Shown piece by piece: positions 17,486 through 25,855 of a stretch of DNA of 64,000 bases; positions within the stretch are counted from its first letter, which is position 1, and each line of letters begins with the position of its first letter. Location: contig JADKGA010000002.1 of assembly GCA_016717165.1 (NCBI GenBank), positions 930,001 through 994,000 of the forward strand. The letters run 5' to 3'. The position numbers and the translations under genes are program-made. Under the pieces are notes generated by a model. That model was not told the DNA's origin, ran no database searches, and saw nothing but the letters and a program-made list of their open reading frames with translations. This DNA is from Candidatus Lutibacillus vidarii. GTDB lineage: Bacteria; Actinomycetota; Actinomycetes; Actinomycetales; Dermatophilaceae.

Positions 17486-17492
17486 GGCGCCC

Positions 17493-17789
17493 ATGTCCGC
17501 ACTGTCCCGCGACGATGTCGCGCACCTCGCCATGTTGGCGCGGATCGACCTCTCCGACGCCGAGCTCGACCGGATGCTCGGTGAGCTCGGGGTGATCCTC
17601 GAGTCGGTCGCGCTCGTCCAGCAGGCCCCGATCGCCGCCGTCGAGCCGATGTCGCACCCCCTGCCGCTGGTCAACGTCAGCCGTCCCGACGTGGTGCGGC
17701 CCAGCCTCACGCCGACCGACGCCCTGTCCGGGGCGCCCGAGGTCGAGCTGCAGCGCTTCTCGGTGCCGCGCATCCTGGACGAGGAGTGA
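17493..17789 (+). CDS. gatC: Asp-tRNA(Asn)/Glu-tRNA(Gln) amidotransferase subunit C
   Basis: A 98-residue subunit that wraps around GatA and GatB and stabilises the amidotransferase. It matches the family at LSRDDVAHLAMLARIDLSDAEL, the internal helix, and the C-terminal LRPD-like DVVRPSLTPTDALSGAPE with RFSVPRILDEE. First gene of gatCAB; gatA begins 7 bp later. Confidence 0.93.
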   Translation: MSALSRDDVAHLAMLARIDLSDAELDRMLGELGVILESVALVQQAPIAAVEPMSHPLPLVNVSRPDVVRPSLTPTDALSGAPEVELQRFSVPRILDEE

Positions 17790-17796
17790 GGACGCG

Positions 17797-19320
17797 ATGA
17801 CCGACCTGACCGACCTGACCCGCCTGAGCGCCAGCGCGCTCGCCGACGCCCTCGCCCGCCGCGAGGTGAGCTCGGTGGAGGTGACCTCGGCGTGCCTGGA
17901 CCGCATCGCCGCGGTGGATGGTGACGTCCACGCCTTCCTTCACGTTGCCTCGGAGTCTGCGCTCGAGACCGCTCGCGGCGTCGACGCCCGTCGCGCCCGC
18001 GGAGAGGCACTGCCCACGCTCGCCGGGGTACCGATCGCGGTCAAGGACGTCATGACGACCCGCGGGATGCCGACCACCTGCGGGAGCAAGATCCTCCAGG
18101 GCTGGGTGCCGCCGTACGACTCGACGGTGGTCGCCAAGATCAAGGCCGCCGGTATGCCGATCCTCGGCAAGACGAACATGGACGAGTTCGCCATGGGGTC
18201 CTCGACCGAGCATTCCGCCTACGGCCCGACCCGCAACCCGTGGGACCTCGGCCGGATCCCCGGCGGCTCGGGCGGGGGGAGCGCGGCGGCCGTGGCGGCA
18301 TACGAGGCACCGCTGGCGACTGGCACCGACACCGGCGGCTCGATCCGTCAGCCTGCCTCGGTGACCGGAACCGTCGGGACCAAGCCGACATATGGCGGGG
18401 TCTCCCGGTACGGTCTCGTCGCGCTGGCGAGCAGCCTCGACCAGGCCGGTCCGGTGGCCCGTACCGTGCTCGACACCGCCCTGCTCCACGAGGTCATGGC
18501 TGGTTACGACCCGATGGACTCGACGTCGATCAACGCCCCGGTGCCCGGGGTCGTCGAGGCGGCCCGACGCGGCGATGTCTCCAGGCTGCGGATCGGGGTC
18601 GTCAAGGAGCTCGGCGGGGAGGGCTACCAGGCCGGGGTGCGCACCCGGTTCGAGGAGGCGGTCCAGCTGCTCGTCGACGCCGGCGCGACCGTCGTCGAGG
18701 TGTCCTGCCCGTCCTTCGTCTACGCCCTGGCCGCGTACTACCTCATCCTCCCGTCCGAGGCGTCCTCCAACCTCGCGAAGTTCGACGCGATGCGGTACGG
18801 GCTGCGGGTGACCCCGGACGGCGACCCGAGCGCCGAGCAGGTCATGGCGGCGACGCGGGACGCCGGCTTCGGGCCCGAGGTCAAGCGGCGGATCATCCTC
18901 GGGACCTATGCGCTCTCGAGCGGCTACTACGACGCCTACTACGGCTCCGCCCAGAAGGTGCGCCGGCTCATTGCGGACGACTTCGCGCGGGCCTTCACCA
19001 CCGCCGACGTCCTGGTCAGCCCGACCGCACCGACGACGGCCTTCGCCTTCGGGGACAAGATCGACGACCCCTTGGCGATGTACCTCAACGACGTGGCGAC
19101 CATCCCCGCCAACCTCGCGGGCCTGCCGGGGATGTCGCTCCCCAGCGGCCTCGCCGACGAGGACGGGCTGCCCACCGGCATCCAGGTCCTCGCCCCCGCG
19201 ATGGCCGACGACCGCCTCTATTCGGTCGGCGCCGCCCTCGAGCGGGCTCTCGAGGCCCGATGGGGCGGACCGCTGCTGCACCGAGCGCCCGAGCTGACCA
19301 CGTCCCGGAAGGAGGCCTGA
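17797..19320 (+). CDS. gatA: Asp-tRNA(Asn)/Glu-tRNA(Gln) amidotransferase subunit A
   Basis: A 507-residue amidase-signature subunit that releases ammonia from glutamine for transamidation of misacylated tRNA. The Ser-Ser-Lys centre is visible: Lys in PIAVKDVM (about 83), and Ser residues in GGSGGGSAAAV (154-164) and TGGSIRQPAS (178-187). TKPTYGGVSRYGL follows as expected. It makes Gln-tRNA(Gln) in organisms that lack GlnRS, consistent with the gltX and tRNA-Gln seen later in the window. The gene ends one base before the gatB start. Confidence 0.95.
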   Translation: MTDLTDLTRLSASALADALARREVSSVEVTSACLDRIAAVDGDVHAFLHVASESALETARGVDARRARGEALPTLAGVPIAVKDVMTTRGMPTTCGSKILQGWVPPYDSTVVAKIKAAGMPILGKTNMDEFAMGSSTEHSAYGPTRNPWDLGRIPGGSGGGSAAAVAAYEAPLATGTDTGGSIRQPASVTGTVGTKPTYGGVSRYGLVALASSLDQAGPVARTVLDTALLHEVMAGYDPMDSTSINAPVPGVVEAARRGDVSRLRIGVVKELGGEGYQAGVRTRFEEAVQLLVDAGATVVEVSCPSFVYALAAYYLILPSEASSNLAKFDAMRYGLRVTPDGDPSAEQVMAATRDAGFGPEVKRRIILGTYALSSGYYDAYYGSAQKVRRLIADDFARAFTTADVLVSPTAPTTAFAFGDKIDDPLAMYLNDVATIPANLAGLPGMSLPSGLADEDGLPTGIQVLAPAMADDRLYSVGAALERALEARWGGPLLHRAPELTTSRKEA

Positions 19321-19321
19321 C

Positions 19322-20844
19322 ATGGCCGACGCCGTCTTGTCGTATGACGAAACCGTATCGTCATACGACCCAGTTCTCGGGCTTGAGGTCCACGTCGAGC
19401 TGGGCACCCTGACGAAGATGTTCTGCGGCTGCCCGACCGCATTCGGAGCCGAGCCGAACACCCAGGTGTGCCCGGTGTGCCTCGGGCTGCCGGGGGCGCT
19501 GCCGGTGGTCAACGAGGTGGGGGTCGAGTCGGCGATCCGGATCGGGCTGGCGCTCAACTGCGAGATCGCGTCATGGTGCCGGTTCGCGAGGAAGAACTAC
19601 TTCTACCCGGACATGCCGAAGAACTTCCAGACCAGCCAGTATGACGAGCCGATCGCGAGCAACGGCTGGCTCGACGTCGAGCTCGACGACGGGTCCATCT
19701 TCCGGGTGCCCATCGAGCGCGCCCACATGGAGGAGGACACCGGAAAGTCGACCCATGTCGGCGGCGCGACCGGACGGATCCATGGGGCGGACTACTCCCT
19801 CGTCGACTACAACCGGGCCGGCATCCCTCTGATCGAGATCGTCACCAAGCCGGTGGTCGGCGCGGGGGAGCGGGCCCCGGAAGTCGCCAGGGCGTATGTC
19901 ACGGCGCTGCGCGACCTGCTTCGGGCGCTCGGGGTCTCCGATGTGAAGATGGAGCAGGGGTCGCTGCGGTGCGACGCCAACGTCTCGCTGCGGCCGCGAG
20001 TCGGCGTCGACGCCGACCAGTCGGCCGTTCCCTTCGGGACGCGGACCGAGACGAAAATGTCAACTCGCTGCGCTCGGTGGAGCGGGCGGTGCGGTACGAG
20101 ATGACCCGTCAGGCGGCGCTGCTGCGCGCCGGTGGGTCGGTGGTCCAGGAGACGCGCCACTGGCACGAGGACACCGGTATGACGACCGGCGGACGGGTCA
20201 AGTCGGACGCCGAGGACTACCGGTACTTCCCCGAGCCGGACCTCGTGCCGATCGCCCCGACCCGGGAACGCGTCGAGGAGCTCCGGGCGACCCTGCCCGA
20301 GGCGCCCGCTGCGCGGCGTCGGCGGCTGCAGGCGGACTGGGGCTTCGCCGACCTCGAGATGCGCGATGTCGTCAACGCTGGGGCTCTGGAGATCATCGAG
20401 GCGACGGTCGCTGCCGGGGCGACTCCCGCCGGTGCACGCAAGTGGTGGACCGGGGACTTGGCCCGTCGGGCCAACGCCGAGGGTGTCGAGCTGGACGCCT
20501 GCGGGGTCTCACCGGCGCAGGTCGCCGCTCTCGATGCCCTGGTGGTCGAGGGGCGGCTCAACGACGCGATGGCCCGGCAGGTGCTCGAGGGCGTTCTCGC
20601 GGGCGAGGGTGAGCCATTGGCGGTTGCGGACGCGCGTGGGCTGCGACTGGTCAGTGACGACTCGGCCCTGGAGGCCGCCGTCGACGCCGCGTTGGCGGCC
20701 AACCCGGACGTCGTCGCAAAGATTCGGGACGGGAAGGTCCAGGCCGCCGGGGCGGTCATCGGACACGTCATGAAGGCGATGCGCGGACAGGCCGACGCGG
20801 CCCGGGTGCGTGAGCTGGTCCTCGCCCGCGCTGCGACCGACTGA
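19322..20844 (+). CDS. gatB: Asp-tRNA(Asn)/Glu-tRNA(Gln) amidotransferase subunit B, interrupted by an apparent one-base deletion
   Basis: The tRNA-binding and kinase subunit of the amidotransferase. Residues up to about 244 contain LGLEVHVEL, TKMFCGC, CPVCLGLPGALPV, the zinc cysteines and SLRCDANVSLRP. The frame then breaks at AAAA 20054-20057: restoring one base gives TETKNVNSLRSVERAVRYE, the conserved continuation, and the second frame runs intact through the YqeY/tail domain to 20844. As in ligA, an essential gene with a single indel in a homopolymer suggests sequencing error. The first 17 codons carry an extra YDETVSSYD segment that contains the second copy of the ATGACGA palindrome. Confidence 0.9.
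19344..19364. promoter_or_regulatory. Hyphenated palindrome ATGACGA-N7-TCGTCAT, copy 2, inside the gatB start
   Basis: Same arms as the site upstream of gatC, and here extended to 12-bp perfect arms (19339-19350 and 19358-19369). It is within codons 7-16 of gatB. Confidence 0.5.
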
Positions 20845-20874
20845 CCGCCTGCGACGCGGCGACCGACTGACCGC
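20833..20874. repeat. 16-bp direct repeat at the gatB 3' end
   Basis: GCGACCGACTGACCGC occurs at 20833-20848, containing the gatB stop codon, and again at 20859-20874. Confidence 0.6.
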
Positions 20875-21126
20875 AGGGGACGCGGGCGACGCGGGCGACC
20901 GACGGACCGCGGGCCCCCGGCTCGAAGCGTCGAGGACACAGCAAGCTGTGCGTCGAATGCTGGTCGGCGAGCCATCGGGCGGCCGGGTGGGATGTCTGGC
21001 ATGACCTGCCACGCGCCCGTCGGGAGCCCGAGTGCCGTGACCCGGCGGGGAAGGCGCCGCGGGTTGGCGCGAGATCGGGACCTCACCAGGATTCCGGTAC
21101 AGGGCTTCCAGGACCCCTTTCCGGCG

Positions 21127-21664
21127 CCTATGCCGTGCTCCACATCTCGGAGCAGTGCAATTCTCCCCCCACGGAGCCGGAAGGCATCTGCTTCCCCTGC
21201 CCTGATGAGCGTCCGCTCTCGCCATCCCGAGGCAGAAGCCCTTTGCTTCGAACGGGGTAGCACGGGGCTCTGCTTCGCATGGGCGATCAGGAGCCGCGTC
21301 CTTGGCATGGGGGATGAGGCGGGTCGTTGCTTCCTATGCCGGTGCAGCGGGTCTGCACCGCATCTCGGGGCAGCATGTCCCTCTTTCAAGTTCGGGGGCA
21401 GGGAGGTCGTCGCTTCACCTCCCGGTGCAGGAGGTCGTCGCTTCACCTGCCGGTGCAGAGGGTCGTTGCTTCGCCTGCCGGTGCAGAGGGTCGTTGCTTC
21501 GCCTGCCGGTGCAGAGGGTCGTTGCTTCGCCTGCCGGTGCAGAGGGTCGTTGCTTCGCCTGCCGGTGCAGAGGGTCGTTGCTTCGTATGCCGGGGCAAAG
21601 GGAGTCCCGCTGCGGAGGGGAAGCGGTCTATTGCACTGCGTCGAGATGTGGAGCACGGCATAGG
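21127..21664. mobile_element. Putative non-autonomous element with 35-bp terminal inverted repeats
   Basis: The left end 21127-21161 and right end 21630-21664 are inverted copies matching at 33 of 35 positions (ends CCTATGCCGTGCTCC). The 538-bp interior has no transposase gene. It carries one isolated 28-bp unit (21323-21350) and a block of seven tandem units. No target-site duplication is evident. It could be a MITE-like element or a large cruciform-forming repeat. Confidence 0.5.
21406..21601. repeat. 28-bp tandem repeat, seven units
   Basis: Seven adjoining units of exactly 28 bp, each starting GTCGT and containing GCTTCGCCTGCCGGTGCA. The four central units (3-6) are identical; the outer ones have diverged, as expected for growth by slippage or unequal exchange from the middle. 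There are no spacers. Confidence 0.9.
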
Positions 21665-22102
21665 GCCCGAATGAGCACCTCCTTTTCTGGGATGTCTGGC
21701 TGACCTCTCTGAGTAGGTCTGGCCGAGGGCCCCCGTTGCCCAACCCATGGGTGGGTCGATGACCGCGAACCCCACGTCCGGCGCACGGCGGGCGGCCGTT
21801 GAGCGGGCCAGGGACGGTGCTGCGGACGGTGAGCGGGCCACAGACGGTGCTGCGGACGGCGAATGGGCCAGGACGCGGGTGCGGACGGCGCGCAGCACAA
21901 ACGCAGGCCCGAGCGCGGCCGGACGACGCGCCGAGAGGGGAGGTGCCAACGGTGGCGGCACGGAGACAACGACGGATTGTGCCGGGCGGGCGACCTGTGC
22001 CGGGCGGGCGTTCTGTGCCGGGCGTGCCTCCTGTGCTGGCGGGGCGTCCTGTGCGGGCGGGCGACCTCTGAGGCCGGACCAGAGCTGGCGAATGCGCCAG
22101 AC

Positions 22103-22146
22103 ACGTGACGAGCTCCCGGAGCTCCAGCGCCGGGAGCCCGTCACGT
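22103..22146. terminator. Hairpin terminator downstream of the DUF937 gene
   Basis: A 17-bp stem with one mismatch (22103-22119 and 22130-22146) and a 10-nt loop, 16 bp beyond the stop codon of the minus-strand gene. A short TCACG run follows. Confidence 0.6.
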
Positions 22147-22162
22147 CACGTCACGTCACGAA

Positions 22163-22855
22163 TCAGCGCTTTCCGCCGCCGAGGAGGCCGCCGAGGATCT
22201 GGCCGAGGATGTCACCACCGGCACCGCCCGCGCCCGAGGACGACGAGCTGCCGCCGGCGCCACCGAGCACCCCACCGAGGATCTGGCCGAGGATGTCACC
22301 GCCACCGCCGAGACCCTGGTCCGAGGCACCCGCGTCGCTCTGAGCGGCCTGGTCCTGCTGCGCCGGGCTCGCGCCCTGGCCGGACCCGAGCACGCCGCCC
22401 TGGTCCTGCGACTGGGCACCGGACGCGCTGGTCGACCCGCCGCCGAGCCCGCCCTGGACCTTCTTGGCGAGCCACGCCATGACGATCGGCGCCAACAGGG
22501 GGAGCAGCTTGCTGATGAGGCTGGACCCGCCGCCGCGGCTCATCGCGCCATACCCGCCGAGCTGGCTCATCACCGCGCCGGTGTTCGAGCCGAAGATATT
22601 GCCGAGGATGGCCTGGCCGTCCGAGGTGTCGACCTGCGACAGGTCAAGGCCACCATCGAGCAGGCCGCCGTGCCCGCCCAGCGCGGACGCCAGAGACGCG
22701 GCGCCGTCCGGGTCCGCCGCATTGGCCTGCAGCCCGCCGAGAAGAGCCGGAAGGGCCTCCTGGGTCGCGGCGCTCGCGGTCTGCTCGTCGACACCCAGCA
22801 TCGAGGCCAGCTGGTCCATCGGGATCTGTTGGAGGATCTCGTCGTAGTCCGACAT
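22163..22855 (-). CDS. DUF937 (YidB-like) domain protein
   Basis: A 230-residue protein of unknown function. The N-terminal half matches DUF937: MSDYDEILQQIPMDQLASMLGVDEQTASAATQEALPALLGGLQANA..., with NIFGSNTGAVMSQLGG and a hydrophobic SLISKLLPLLAPIVMAWLAKK. The C-terminal half is Gly/Ser/Gln-rich and contains two copies of GGDILGQILGG(L/V)LGG, a duplicated amphipathic motif also typical of the family. ATG 22855 is preferred over 22888 because it starts the conserved domain. The gene stands alone, divergent from the SixA-like gene. Confidence 0.75.
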   Translation of the reverse strand: MSDYDEILQQIPMDQLASMLGVDEQTASAATQEALPALLGGLQANAADPDGAASLASALGGHGGLLDGGLDLSQVDTSDGQAILGNIFGSNTGAVMSQLGGYGAMSRGGGSSLISKLLPLLAPIVMAWLAKKVQGGLGGGSTSASGAQSQDQGGVLGSGQGASPAQQDQAAQSDAGASDQGLGGGGDILGQILGGVLGGAGGSSSSSGAGGAGGDILGQILGGLLGGGKR

Positions 22856-23000
22856 CTTGGGTGGTCTCCCCCCATTCGTGGGGCGCATCGTCGCGCCGAC
22901 TCCGCACCAACCCTATCTCCCACCCCCGCGTGCACCGCATCACGGGGGAGCCGAGCCAGGGGGACTGGCGTCACCACGGAAAGCGCGGCAGGCTCGGTGT

Positions 23001-23525
23001 ATGAGCACCGCTGCTGAGGACCGGACTCTCATCCTTGTGCGCCACTCCAAGGCCGAGCAGGTGTTCGGCAAGCCGGACCATGACCGCGAGCTCACCGACC
23101 GGGGTCATCGCGACGCAAAGGCGCTCGGCGAGTGGCTCCACGGTCACGGGCTCATCTGCGATGTCGTTGTCTGCTCGACCTCGATGCGGACCCGGCAGAC
23201 GTGGGAGGGCATCGAGGCCGGCGGCGGTGGCACCGAGGTCATCGAGTATGCGCGGGCCATCTACTCCGGCGGCACCCACGGCCTGCTCCAGGTCATCCGC
23301 GACAGCGGTGGCGAGGCGGACACCTTGATGCTCGTGGGCCACAACCCCGGCATCGCCGCGTTGACCAGCATGCTCGCTGACGGCAAAGGGTCCCGAGAAG
23401 CGCACCAGGCACTAGCGCAGGGGTTCCCGACCTCAGGCACCGCCGTCCTGCGCTACAGCGGACACTGGGGCGATATCACCGACGGCTCCGCGGTGCTCGA
23501 CCGCTTCCACATCAGTCGCGGCTGA
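23001..23525 (+). CDS. SixA-like histidine phosphatase
   Basis: A 174-residue histidine-phosphatase-superfamily protein. The catalytic RHS motif is in ILVRHSKAEQ (residues about 11-16), followed by DHDRELTDRGHRDA, then SMRTRQTWEGI (Arg), and the second His in LMLVGHNPGI. SixA removes phosphate from phosphohistidine in signalling proteins, but many relatives act on other substrates. It lies between DUF937 and ilvD with no obvious link to either. Confidence 0.8.
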   Translation: MSTAAEDRTLILVRHSKAEQVFGKPDHDRELTDRGHRDAKALGEWLHGHGLICDVVVCSTSMRTRQTWEGIEAGGGGTEVIEYARAIYSGGTHGLLQVIRDSGGEADTLMLVGHNPGIAALTSMLADGKGSREAHQALAQGFPTSGTAVLRYSGHWGDITDGSAVLDRFHISRG

Positions 23526-23641
23526 CCCGGCGGCCACCCGGCATACCGACCTGCAGACCCACCGGCAGACCGGGGGCGGCATACCGGCGCTGGACGGGAC
23601 CCGACCCGCGCAGTGGAAGTGCCTACGATGGGAAGCCGTCA

Positions 23642-23666
23642 CGCACCCCGGTCCAGGAGGGGTGCG
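23642..23666. repeat. Small hairpin in the ilvD leader
   Basis: 8-bp perfect arms CGCACCCC/GGGGTGCG around a 9-nt loop, 21 bp before the ilvD ATG. A TACGAT -10 candidate lies at 23624, so the hairpin would be in the 5' untranslated region. No leader peptide was found. Confidence 0.35.
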
Positions 23667-23686
23667 CCGTCCCAGGTGAGGTCGGT

Positions 23687-25528
23687 ATGCCGCAGCTGCG
23701 TTCCCGCACAACCACCCACGGCCGCGCGATGGCCGGCGCACGGGCGCTGTGGCGCGCCACGGGGATGACCGAGGAGGACTTCGGCAAGCCGATCGTCGCC
23801 GTGGCGAACTCGTTCACCCAGTTCGTCCCGGGTCACGTCCACCTCAAGGACATGGGCGGGCTGGTCTCCGAGGCGATCGCGGCCGCCGGGGGAGTGGGCC
23901 GCGAGTTCAACACCATCGCCGTCGACGACGGCATCGCCATGGGCCACGACGGGATGCTCTACAGCCTGCCCAGCCGCGAGATCATCGCCGACTCGGTCGA
24001 GTACATGGTCAACGCCCACGCCGCCGACGCCCTGGTCTGCATCAGCAACTGCGACAAGATCACCCCCGGGATGCTGCTGGCGGCGCTGCGGCTCAATATC
24101 CCCACCGTCTTCGTCAGCGGCGGCCCGATGGAGGCCGGCAACGCCGTCGTCGGCGCCGACGGCACGGTCAACACCCGGCTCGACCTCATCGACGCGATGA
24201 TCAAGGCCGTCGACCAGAACGTCTCGGACGCCGACATCGAGACCATCGAGCGCTCCGCCTGCCCGACCTGTGGCTCGTGCTCCGGGATGTTCACCGCCAA
24301 CTCGATGAACTGCCTGCTCGAGGTCGTCGGGCTTGCCCTCCCCGGCAATGGCTCCACCCTCGCCACCGCGCACGCCCGCAAGGGTCTGTTCGAACGTGCC
24401 GGTCAGCTCGTGGTCGAGCTCGCGAAGCGCTGGTATGACGGCGACGACGCCTCGGTCCTCCCGCGCTCGATCGTCACCCGCCCGGCGCTGGCCAACGCGA
24501 TGCGGGTCGATATCGCCATGGGCGGGTCGACGAACACGATCCTGCACCTCCTCGCCGCCGCACAGGAGGCCGAGGTCGACTTCGACCAGGACGATATCGA
24601 CGCGCTGTCTCGGGTCACCCCCTGCCTGTGCAAGGTCGCCCCGAACACCAACCGGTACTACATGGAGGACGTCCACCGGGCCGGCGGCATCGTCGCCATC
24701 ATGGGCGAGCTCGACCGGGCGGGAATGCTCGACGACTCCGTCCACGCCGTCCACGCCGGCTCGTTGCGGGAGTGGTTGGACACCTGGGACATCCGTGGTG
24801 GCACGGCCGCCGAGGCGGCATACGAGCTCTTCCATGCCGCGCCGGGAGGGGTGCGGACGACGCAGGCCTTCTCGACGACCAACCGCTGGGCGAGCCTGGA
24901 CACCGACCAGGCGGACGGCTGCATCCGCTCGGTCGAGCACGCGTACACCGTCGACGGCGGCCTGGCGGTGCTGACCGGCAACCTTGCCCCGGACGGGTGC
25001 ATCGTCAAGACGGCCGGCGTGCCGGAGCACCAGTGGGAGTTCCGCGGCCCGGCGAAGGTCGCGGAGAGCCAGGACCAGGCCGTCGAGATGATCCTCGGCG
25101 GGCGGATCGTCGCGGGCGATGTGGTCGTCGTGCGCTACGAGGGACCCAAGGGCGGTCCGGGGATGCAGGAGATGCTCTACCCGACGTCGTACCTCAAGGG
25201 GGTCGGGCTCGGGCCGAAGTGCGCGCTCATCACCGATGGGCGCTTCTCCGGTGGCTCCTCCGGCCTGTCGGTCGGGCATGTCTCGCCGGAGGCCGCCTCG
25301 GGCGGGCCGATCGGGCTGGTCCGCGACGGTGACCTCATCTCCTTCTCGATCCCCCAGCGATCGGTCCACCTGGAGGTTTCCGACGCAGAGCTGGCCCGGC
25401 GCCGGGCCGAGCAGGACGCAGCGGGCTGGCTGCCGGTCGGCCGCGAGCGCACCGTCTCGGCGGCGCTGCGGATCTTCGCGATGTTCGCCCAGTCGGCCGA
25501 CAAGGGTGCAGCCCGCAAGGTCCCGTAG
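23687..25528 (+). CDS. ilvD: Dihydroxy-acid dehydratase
   Basis: Makes 2-oxoisovalerate and 2-oxo-3-methylvalerate, the penultimate step of valine and isoleucine synthesis. It has 613 residues, the normal length. Fe-S ligand cysteines are in SNCDKITPGM (about 122) and CPTCGSCSGMFTANSMNC (about 191-197). GHDGMLYSLPSRE, VFVSGGPMEAG and the C-terminal GRFSGGSSGLSVGHVSPEA are family signatures. ATG 23687 follows AGGTGAGG. It is separate from the ilvBNC operon 2.2 kb downstream. Confidence 0.97.
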   Translation: MPQLRSRTTTHGRAMAGARALWRATGMTEEDFGKPIVAVANSFTQFVPGHVHLKDMGGLVSEAIAAAGGVGREFNTIAVDDGIAMGHDGMLYSLPSREIIADSVEYMVNAHAADALVCISNCDKITPGMLLAALRLNIPTVFVSGGPMEAGNAVVGADGTVNTRLDLIDAMIKAVDQNVSDADIETIERSACPTCGSCSGMFTANSMNCLLEVVGLALPGNGSTLATAHARKGLFERAGQLVVELAKRWYDGDDASVLPRSIVTRPALANAMRVDIAMGGSTNTILHLLAAAQEAEVDFDQDDIDALSRVTPCLCKVAPNTNRYYMEDVHRAGGIVAIMGELDRAGMLDDSVHAVHAGSLREWLDTWDIRGGTAAEAAYELFHAAPGGVRTTQAFSTTNRWASLDTDQADGCIRSVEHAYTVDGGLAVLTGNLAPDGCIVKTAGVPEHQWEFRGPAKVAESQDQAVEMILGGRIVAGDVVVVRYEGPKGGPGMQEMLYPTSYLKGVGLGPKCALITDGRFSGGSSGLSVGHVSPEAASGGPIGLVRDGDLISFSIPQRSVHLEVSDAELARRRAEQDAAGWLPVGRERTVSAALRIFAMFAQSADKGAARKVP

Positions 25529-25627
25529 GCCTCACCCCGCCGTTGCTCGGCGGCCTTCCGGGCCATGCCGGCGTTGGATCACGTTGCGTGAGATCGCGCC
25601 GAGCCCACTCGACGCCGACGAGGCACT

Positions 25628-25702
25628 CAAACGTGCAATAGTCCGAATCTGAGGCGGCATACCACCGCAAAACGGACACAAATGAGGACTACTGCACGTT
25701 TG
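25628..25702. repeat. 75-bp palindromic element with 17-bp arms
   Basis: The arms CAAACGTGCAATAGTCC (25628-25644) and its inverted copy (25686-25702) differ at one position. The centre holds GGCGGCATACCACCGC, again with the GGCATACC octamer. It is organised like the 68-bp family at 5.7-7.5 kb but shares no arm sequence with it. Confidence 0.75.
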
Positions 25703-25843
25703 AATGCGCGCCGTGACCCTCAGCGGAGGCGCAGCCGCCCGTGACCCGCACGTCGCGCGTCCGCCGCGGGACCTCCTCGCCGACCCAGGGCGGGGAGCAA
25801 GGGCGCCGCCCGGGGGATTCCTTGGGCCCGCGGCCCGGAGGGG

Positions 25844-25849
25844 TATCGT
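25844..25849 (+). promoter_or_regulatory. -10 box TATCGT of the GPP34 gene (leaderless)
   Basis: TATCGT is 6 nt before ATG 25856, without a ribosome binding site. Confidence 0.45.
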
Positions 25850-25855
25850 CAGGCC

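Larger units (their letters stand above)
20845..22162. other. 1.3-kb gene-poor stretch with nested repeats
   Basis: I see no gene that I can support on either strand. It contains a 538-bp inverted-repeat-bounded segment with a 28-bp tandem array, 17-bp direct repeats on its two sides, GC-rich 18-bp repeats at about 21980-22070 (TGTGCCGGGCGGGCGxxC words), and a hairpin that probably ends the DUF937 transcript. Antisense open frames here are made of repeat translation such as PPAQxAR. Confidence 0.65.
25529..25855. other. Intergenic stretch downstream of ilvD with a long inverted repeat
   Basis: No gene. The only structure is the palindromic element at 25628-25702; the rest is ordinary GC-rich sequence up to the GPP34 promoter. 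Confidence 0.6.

Noticed and set aside
15905..20062. ligA and gatB as true pseudogenes
   Set aside because: Both are essential-type genes with a single homopolymer indel and otherwise intact sequence, so assembly error is more likely. They are annotated as interrupted CDS.
21406..21601. CRISPR array
   Set aside because: The 28-bp units are directly adjacent without unique spacers, and there are no cas genes. It is a tandem repeat.
20217..21743. Long minus-strand protein opposite gatB and through the 28-bp array
   Set aside because: The first part is antisense to gatB and the rest translates the 28-bp repeat with a 28-residue period. There is no start or domain support.
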